Shown piece by piece: positions 59,001 through 64,000 of a stretch of DNA of 64,000 nt. The translations under genes were made by a program, and so were the position numbers. The notes below the pieces were generated by a model. That model was not told the DNA's origin, ran no database searches, and was given only the letters and a program-made list of their open reading frames with translations. The stretch is from positions 1-64,000 of the forward strand of contig NW_004190377.2 of assembly GCF_000224145.3 (NCBI RefSeq), read 5' to 3'. How positions within the stretch are numbered: position 1 is the stretch's first letter; each line of letters opens with the position of its first letter. Origin of the DNA: Ciona intestinalis (lineage: Eukaryota > Chordata > Ascidiacea > Phlebobranchia > Cionidae).

Positions 59001-62000
59001 ATCATGTAATAATCATTGGAAGAAGTTTGTGGTAGTATTGAATTAAGCAATAACACGACTCCTGAGACCAGTGTATGTATGTGTATGTATTGCTTAATAC
59101 CAATTTTCGAATTGGCTTCTCTTATTTATTGCACGACCACCACTCGTATCAGTGATAGGAACTGGGGCGTATAATCTGCAACATAAAAACCTTTGTTTTT
59201 TGTTTAATTCATGAGGGCTTTTATGGAAAATACAGTGACAAAGCATGTTTTCGCCCCAATTAAAGTTAATTTTGACACCGATGCCCGACTTTTTCGCAAA
59301 AAAACAACAGTTATTAGTGAAGCCTATAAAACATTTTAAAACCAAAATTTTAGGTGGACTGGCGGCACTTGAGCTATTAAAATGTTTGCAGCTCACTTCT
59401 AGCCAACTGTGTATGCGTGACATTTCATGATATATATATTCCCTATTACAGTGTTTNNNNNNNNNNNNNNNNNNNNNNNNNNNNNNNNNNNNNNNNNNNN
59501 NNNNNNNNNNNNNNNNNNNNNNNNNNNNNNNNNNNNNNNNNNNNNNNNNNNNNNNNNNNNNNNNNNNNNNNNNNNNNNNNNTTAAAAATTTGTATGCTGA
59601 CCGATTACAGTTTGAGAAGTATGGTACATGAAACTGCGACGTATTTGTATCAGGAAAGCTGTTTTTTTATGAGCAAAAAAATGTTTTACCCGCAAATGTT
59701 TATCTGACAGTTTGTGTGTGTTGCAAGTTGAAATCGTCGCGGTCATCTGGCTTTAATTGGAAAAAACGAAACTAGATTGAACTTTTTTAATTATCAAGAC
59801 CGCACGAGGAATCGTTGGCTTATAGCCAAAAAAACACTGTCAGTTGGGCAGCAGGAGAAAGTTCGTTAAAATATAAGTAAAAAACTAAAACACCACTGTG
59901 CGAATTTAGTATTTTTAACACGATTTTAGCATTCGTAAAAAACATTGGCGTAAGCAGAACGCATGCGTCTACGATTTAGGAAACTGCCACATAAATTTAA
60001 ATACGAATAAGTATTGGTCGTACTTTTGTTTCTTTTACATGCCTGACGCACATTCGCAACTCTCAATCAAGTAAATTAAACATTGCTATTCTAATTACTC
60101 CCATATCCCATAGGTATTACGTCATTGTCTGGTCTGGCACACATAATAATGCTAGTTAATCCACGATTCCTTTGTTTCTGATTGGTCAATCAGGGAGGTG
60201 TAAAATGGGCGTGATTTGCTGCATATTTACAAACAATACGATGTTATGTTGTAATAATCGTGTTTGCGCAAATATAAGTCAAATTTTAACACATTTCTTT
60301 ACGAATTAATGTTATCGTCGAAACATACGCGCGTGCAGTAGTCGTGCATTTAACAAGAATAGTGAATTCTTAAATTTGCAGGAGTGCGTCGCACTCCCGC
60401 ACGCCAGTACTCTACGCCAGTGGTAGAATGTATGCTACCGCATGCGTCTTTCTTTATTTCCTACGCCCGCGCAGAGCGTAAAAATGTGACGCTCATACAC
60501 GATGTTTCGATCTCGTGGTTGGTTGGGCAGTGGGCACATTCTTCCCGATTGTTATATTATGAAACGTCATAATTAATAGTTACGTTGCAATAGGACAAGT
60601 GACGTAACAATTGAACGAAAAATTGTTTCAATTCCAAGCGAAGGAATGTAATATTAAATGCAACGCGTGTGTGTGCGTCTTAGCACTTTCTGGCTGCATG
60701 CGTGTCTGCGGAAAAGGGGGCTGTCATAACAGCAAAACAGCCCCCCTGGTTGCGCCCCTGGCGACACATGGAAATTTTTAGTGAAGCTGCGCTAATCGTC
60801 GCGATGACATTTCGCGTCACGTTAGATTAGGACATGTGCAGTAGATTTTGGCGACACTGGGCACTTCGAGAATTGTGCCAAATCTTAGTTTCACGGCGCC
60901 GATACGTCGCTAAATTTAACGTTTATTGCCGCGTTTATTACTTAAATTGGACTAAGTGTGAAAAACAGCTCAATCGCAGCTCTGGACACAACAAGCATGT
61001 GAATAGAATTAGTGTTTAGATAAAGCTTGGTGGCCACTGGCCAGACCAATTTTGCCACTATAGACTTTAGTTTGGTAATATCTGCGCGTAATCTTTTCTT
61101 GTAACGCTGGCGTTTCATATTTAATTGTATGCGATTACGAATTATCCATTCTTGTCTAAGCTGCTTGCCAGCGTCAAAATAACCAATAAAATATTAAATT
61201 AATTCTTGCCGGTTTGTATTTGTCGCATTCCCACGCCAGTTTACCATTCCTGTAGTCTGGGCCCTCTTATTGTCAGCATATAGGTTTGATAATATAGATA
61301 ACGATTGCAACAACTTGCACAATCGGTCACATATATGTTAGTAGTATTGTAGTAGATTTTAAGTCACAGAATTTTGACTTAAATCAACTACGATTGTTTC
61401 TTACTTTAGATGAGCGCCGTTTTTTGTTTAGACTTAACGCAAATATGTATAAAATTTCTGAGGGGGCTGTTCAAACATCAAACACCCCCCTCTAGATCTG
61501 CCAATCTTTCACTATAACAGGTTTTGGTGATAGCCGTGGAGGTGCACGCAGCAAAGGTTGTTTTAAATGTGGAGAAGAAGGTCATATGTCCAGAGAATGC
61601 CCGCAGAACACTGGATCAGGTAATTAAACACAGTTTTATTAAAATTGATCTACTATTAAAGTTTTAGCAGACATTGGATTTCGGTTTTCGACAGAAATTT
61701 GTTTTTGCATTAACACGTTGTGAGATATTACATATATATATATATATACTAAAATGTGGGAATCCGGAATTTATTTACTTCGCCGGCCGCGTAACATTTA
61801 GTTTCGTGTTAACGTATACATAAGTTATCTATTCGTGCAGTTCCGACGTAAAAAAAACGCCCTAATATTGTCATAAATCCGGCATTTATGCGGAGACAAT
61901 GGCAATTCTGACAAACATAATAGCTAGGTCGTAATACATTTGCGGTATTTCGTATTTGATTGCGCCATAATAGGGATTGTGACTAATGTAATACGTAACA

Positions 62001-63789
62001 ATACGAACCAATATTTCAACTCGTGTATGCTCGGAGAGTGTAGATCAGTGTATTACGGAATATAAAACACAGACAATCTTAAAGCACTATTAAATTCCTG
62101 TTATTAAAAGGTCATTAAAAAGGAAATTCGTTGCCTATGGAAACGTGAGTGTTTTTTAACTGTGATTGGTAATCGCCAATTAGTTGTTCAGTGTTATTAA
62201 ACCAAAGAAAGGAATCCTAGTAGGATTTCTTGCTTAACAAGCTTCTGGTAATAATTTCAATGTTTGTTGCACGTATTAGAAATAACACTATAAACAAAAC
62301 TTTAGTTTTACCGCCAAACTTTTAGCCCTGTGACAGTTACGTCACTTACATGTCTGTTACACCTGGAAATCGTCGTGGCAATCAGACTTTGATCGGGAAA
62401 AGACAAAACATGATTGACGCGTTTTAATCAAATGCTTACGATACGAAGGACCGCAGGAAAAATTGTTGACTTACATCCAAAAGGCTTGTGTAGTTGTGTA
62501 AGTGATGAAAGCGGCACACGAAGGCGGAGTTAATTGGAGCGGCAACATTTGACGTCAAAACGCACGCCTCAGGGAAAACTGCTGGAAAAATATAAATGCA
62601 AACCGGTATCGGCCGGATTTTTATTTTTTACATGCCTGCCTGTAAGTTTAAATTCACTTGCATTCGTCTGCGGTAGCAACATTAATCTATGCTACGCGCA
62701 AGAAAAAGTCATTACTTAAGCAGGATTTACTCAGACAAGCAGAATACTTCTTACAAAATAGTAGGATTCACACTTTGTTTATTTAAATCGTAATATCCAT
62801 TTTCCTATACAATTTTTGCATCACCAGAACTTTTTAATTAACTAACGAACTGTTCGTTGAATAATGTAATCATGGGCGCCCATATTTTTGAATTGCAGAA
62901 GAGACCACGTTTATGATGACGTCATTCTTTTTTCGAAAATTAGGAAAATACCGTATACGCGAGTTTTTATCACTCGTGCCAAAACTCAATTAAGCTATAA
63001 CTGCGACTATTAAAGTTAGCCAAAACTGCTGCCTATTGTTCAAGTGGTTATGAAACTGGCAAAATCACACAGTCTTTTTAATTTTAAAGGGGTTTTATTC
63101 ATAAAATGCAGTTATACGCAGCAGGTGCTGCACCATCTGCATAATATCCACAGTAGGCCTGCCTCGTCTGCATGTAACAATTATTGTCGCAGTATGAACC
63201 ACACTATACAACAAACGTTTACTTAGGTAAAAAGTTCCTGTACGACAAAAAATGAATATGAAATTCATTATTATAACGTAAATATTAAACATGCGAGTTC
63301 CTGCTATTTAATAACAAACATTCTGATTTTCTAAATCTGCTAAATAATGACTTTATTACTCGTGTCATAATGGTAACTTATTAAGATGCAAACTCTTTTC
63401 TGTAACTAAAACATCCTGAAAGTTTCAAGGTCACTCAGTTCAAAAGGATGTTGACACCAGTAGCACATAATTGTAATGAATGCAAAAACCCCACAAAGCT
63501 TAGGTTATATACTCATAAAATAAAACATGGAAAACATATATACAAAAAACAATGGGGACAAAGTTAAGGAGTTTAAAGGGGACACAAACATACAACTTAA
63601 AGGGGACAACATATATACAGCTTTTTATAGGGGACAACAAAATGGTTTTAGAAGTAATGAGAGATTAAAACATCCCTTTCACCACAACAGGTTTTGGTGA
63701 TAGCCGTGGAGGTGCACGCAGCAAAGGTTGTTTTAAATGTGGAGAAGAAGGTCATATGTCCAGAGAATGCCCGCAGAACACTGGATCAG
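49981..63789 (+). CDS. vasa: Vasa-type zinc-knuckle gene, 5' part (helicase core outside window)
   Basis: Vasa is a germline DEAD-box RNA helicase acting in germ-granule and piRNA biology. Seven exons are visible: 49981-50031, 50100-50124, 55452-55493, 56697-56795, 58813-58911, 61521-61619 and 63691-63789. The encoded part starts MFDDDWEPAPLTALGNTDFR, continues with FG/G-rich linkers (GASSFG, DDGGFGSG) and then up to four CCHC knuckles. An acidic W-containing start, FG/G-rich linkers and zinc knuckles before the helicase are the layout of ascidian Vasa and nematode GLH proteins. Without the DEAD box in view, another zinc-knuckle protein (CNBP-like) cannot be excluded. Intron 2 is 5.3 kb and mostly transposon. 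The gene continues past the window end. Confidence 0.72.
50100..50124 (+). CDS. vasa: Vasa-like exon 2 (25 nt)
   Basis: Acceptor TATAATAG and donor GTAAGT bound GATTTTCGAGGTGCAAGTTC plus TTTTG, giving DFRGASSFG across the junction and ending in phase 1. The 68-bp upstream intron is short but normal for tunicates. Confidence 0.72.
50486..50898 (+). mobile_element. Third copy of the CACAG-ended element, left part
   Basis: Starts CACAGAAATAAAAAAGAGTA and follows the copies at 46314 and 47804 through TCGTTCCCGCTTACTATTGT and GTAAGCGTTAACCTACCGAA, then diverges before the N gap. It is more diverged than the two copies near 46-48 kb. The right end is not visible. Confidence 0.72.
50899..51459. other. 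Assembly gap (561 N)
   Basis: Unknown sequence inside nested transposons of vasa-like intron 2. Long open frames reported across it consist of N codons and are not real. Confidence 0.95.
52067..53004. other. Vasa-like intron 2, mid part
   Basis: No gene. Bases 52415-52525 are a degraded copy of the repeat at 15960-16070 (AAGGAGAAATGCGTAC, GGTCGAAAAGC). The rest shows nothing I can name. Confidence 0.45.
53005..53345 (+). repeat. Dispersed repeat shared with 62640-63205
   Basis: Shared words in order: TTCACT, GGCAGCAACATTA/GGTAGCAACATTA, GAACTTTTTAACTAACTAAC, ATAAAATGC, GCAGCAG(A/G)TGCTGCAC and CTCGTCTGCA. Same orientation, about 9.6 kb apart, interrupted by indels. No coding capacity. Confidence 0.6.
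53490..53590 (+). repeat. Short repeat shared with 56235-56345
   Basis: CAACAATC, GTTTATCAAAG and AATAATCG(C/T)TACATTA occur in the same order in both places inside the vasa-like gene. Confidence 0.5.
54410..54957 (+). repeat. Dispersed repeat, second copy of the 15945-16835 family
   Basis: Matches GCGTCGCTAATCAAAATAAT, TTGATACCGGCAAATTCACT, GCTGACTAGTCTCGCCATCT and GGGCACGAGCTTTTGAGTTC of the UNC79 intron copy. Ends CGGCACATCCCTAAG. The middle block seen at 16215-16510 is absent here, so that block is a separate unit. Confidence 0.65.
55452..55493 (+). CDS. vasa: Vasa-like exon 3
   Basis: Acceptor TATATTTCAG and donor GTTAGT bound 42 nt, phase 1 on both sides, giving (D)NPYSKKDDGGFGSG. The G-F-G-S-G end is the linker that repeats after each zinc knuckle, so the exon may be the ancestral partner of the array. 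Confidence 0.72.
56048..56099. other. Assembly gap (about 52 bases, one called G)
   Basis: N run with one called base at 56049, about 600 bp before the first knuckle exon. Confidence 0.95.
56697..56795 (+). CDS. vasa: Vasa-like zinc-knuckle exon, copy A
   Basis: A 99-nt exon, phase 1 on both sides, encodes a linker FGDSRGGARSKG and a CCHC knuckle CFKCGEEGHMSRECP (C-x2-C-x4-H-x4-C with all four ligands), then QNTGSG. Such knuckles bind single-stranded RNA. The upstream intron ends ATCTTTCACTATAACAG, shared with copy C. The downstream intron carries a 933-bp insertion (56891-57823) absent from the other copies. Confidence 0.8.
56891..57823. mobile_element. TIR element inserted after knuckle copy A
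   Basis: Copies B and D give the empty site TTTATCATGTAATAATC. Copy A has TCATG on both sides (56886-56890, 57824-57828) of a 933-bp insert. Ends CAACCCACGAAATTCA and (reverse complement) CAGGCCACGAATTTCA are inverted. The interior near 57525-57670 has three imperfect repeats of a GAGCAC...TTCGCCTGTTT...AAAA.GA.AGAA unit. No transposase. Superfamily not assigned. Confidence 0.75.
58300..58456 (-). repeat. Repeat inverted relative to 61285-61425
   Basis: GGGCAAGTTGTTGCAATCGT plus TATCTATATTA here is the reverse complement of ATAGATAACGATTGCAACAA at about 61296. The match continues through TAGTTGATTTAAATCAAAATT against AATTTTGACTTAAATCAACTA. The pair brackets knuckle copy B and could fold or recombine. 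Confidence 0.6.
58500..58549. other. Assembly gap (50 N) at a duplication edge
   Basis: The gap ends exactly where sequence identical to 63429 onward begins (GGTCACTCAGTTCAAAAGGA), so the left junction of the copy B unit is not actually sequenced. Confidence 0.95.
58655..58775 (+). repeat. GGGGACA-type short repeats before copy B (and at 63535-63650 before copy D)
   Basis: Four GGGGACA(A) words (AATGGGGACAAAG, AAAGGGGACACAA, AAAGGGGACAACA, ATAGGGGACAAC) recur every 25-40 bp just upstream of the exon. It is the same in the copy D unit. Confidence 0.6.
58813..58911 (+). CDS. vasa: Vasa-like zinc-knuckle exon, copy B
   Basis: Reads as base-for-base the same 99 nt as copies A, C and D, with phase 1 on both sides. 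The upstream flank (AGGTCACTCAG... to CACCACAACAG) is shared with copy D, not with A or C. Adding it extends the protein by 33 residues and one more knuckle. Confidence 0.78.
59457..59581. other. Assembly gap (125 N)
   Basis: Unknown sequence between copies B and C. Confidence 0.95.
59600..60420. other. Intron between knuckle copies B and C
   Basis: No gene. GC-poor sequence with a few CG-rich words. I see no repeat here that I can match elsewhere in the window. Confidence 0.4.
60427..60750 (+). repeat. Dispersed repeat matching 16215-16510
   Basis: GTATGCTACCGCATGCGTCT, GACGCTCATACACGA, TCGTGGTTGGTTGGGCAGTG, TTATATTATGAAACGTCATA and AACAAAACAGCCCCCC-like tail recur in order. This copy contains an extra CCTACGCCCGCGCAGAGCGT block. 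Confidence 0.65.
61521..61619 (+). CDS. vasa: Vasa-like zinc-knuckle exon, copy C
   Basis: Same 99 nt as the other three. The upstream flank from about 61417 (GCGCCGTTTTTTGTTTAGAC through TCAAACACCCCCCTCTAGAT) is shared with copy A, apart from a short indel. The downstream flank matches the others for about 65 bp and then diverges. Confidence 0.78.
62640..63205 (+). repeat. Dispersed repeat, second copy of 53005-53345
   Basis: See the copy at 53005. The stretch just before it (62545-62640) also occurs at 37695-37795 inside a piggyBac-like copy, so this region is a patchwork of repeats. Confidence 0.55.
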
Positions 63790-64000
63790 GTAATTAAACA
63801 CAGTTTTATTGAAATTGATCTACTATTAAAGTTTTAGCAGACATTTGATTTCGGCAAAACATGACATACATTTTGTTTATCATGTAATAATCATTGGAAG
63901 AAGTTTGTGGTAGTATTGAATTAAGCAATAACACTGACTCCTGAGACCAGTGTATGTATGTGTATGTATTGCTTAATACCAATTTTCGAATTGGCTTCTC
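63429..64000 (+). repeat. Second copy of the knuckle-B unit (duplicate of 58550-59122)
   Basis: From GGTCACTCAGTTCAAAAGGA to the window end the sequence follows 58551 onward. I noted only two differences by eye (GATTAAAACAT vs GATTAACACAT, and AACACTGACT vs AACACGACT). The unit contains knuckle exon D. Confidence 0.85.
63691..63789 (+). CDS. vasa: Vasa-like zinc-knuckle exon, copy D
   Basis: Fourth copy of the 99-nt exon, phase 1 on both sides, donor GTAATT. It is the last exon in view, so the rest of the gene, including any further knuckles and the helicase, must lie downstream. Confidence 0.78.

Noticed and set aside
59070..59095. GTATGTATGTGTATGTAT as a functional motif
   Set aside because: It looks like an ordinary short microsatellite, and the same stretch recurs at 63950 only because the unit is duplicated.
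56697..63789. Calling the zinc-knuckle gene CNBP or a retroviral-type gag
   Set aside because: One knuckle per 33-residue exon, G/FG-rich linkers and the DDDW start fit Vasa better. No gag capsid or pol sequence is present.
1..64000. CRISPR arrays, operons, riboswitches or prophage
   Set aside because: The window is intron-rich animal DNA. No regularly spaced short repeats with unique spacers and no bacterial gene layout were seen.

Overview
The window is animal nuclear DNA: AT-rich, intron-dense, packed with transposon remains and broken by five runs of N. Gene content points to a tunicate, most likely Ciona. The two genes I can read are a single-copy UNC79 homologue and the 5' part of a vasa-type germline gene whose N-terminal region carries CCHC zinc knuckles, an arrangement known from ascidian Vasa. 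The species call is an inference; nothing in the window proves it.

Region 1 (about 1.6-42.7 kb, minus strand) is one gene, UNC79, a large HEAT/ARM-like scaffold of the NALCN sodium-leak channel complex. I traced about 55 exons by hand. Splice phases join from exon to exon and encode roughly 2,100 residues in the same order as vertebrate UNC79. The N-terminus is at 42,677. The C-terminus is near 1.6 kb, but the last junction is unresolved. Most of the short open frames in this region are UNC79 exons extended into introns, or noise. The introns hold DNA-transposon copies (a TA-flanked TIR family, a piggyBac-like TTAA family, a long foldback element), non-LTR retrotransposon remains and SINE-like repeats.

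Region 2 (42.7-50 kb) separates two divergent genes and is almost wholly nested transposons. It holds tandem 5' ends of the TIR family split by a solo LTR with a 4-bp target duplication. It also holds a CACAG-ended element with an 8-bp target duplication (GTTCCGAT) that contains an internal duplication, a reverse-transcriptase fossil, an LTR-like insertion and a 50-N gap.

Region 3 (49.98 kb to the window end, plus strand) is the start of the vasa-like gene. It has a start exon (MFDDDWEPAPL...), two short FG/G-rich exons, then four copies of one 99-nt zinc-knuckle exon that read as identical. The copies lie in two pairs repeated about 4.85 kb apart. All four are flanked by phase-1 introns, so any number can be joined in frame. 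The helicase core lies beyond the window.

The strongest observation is this zinc-knuckle exon array, which is either a very recent or homogenised tandem duplication or partly an assembly artefact. No RNA genes, CRISPR arrays or bacterial-type operons were seen.
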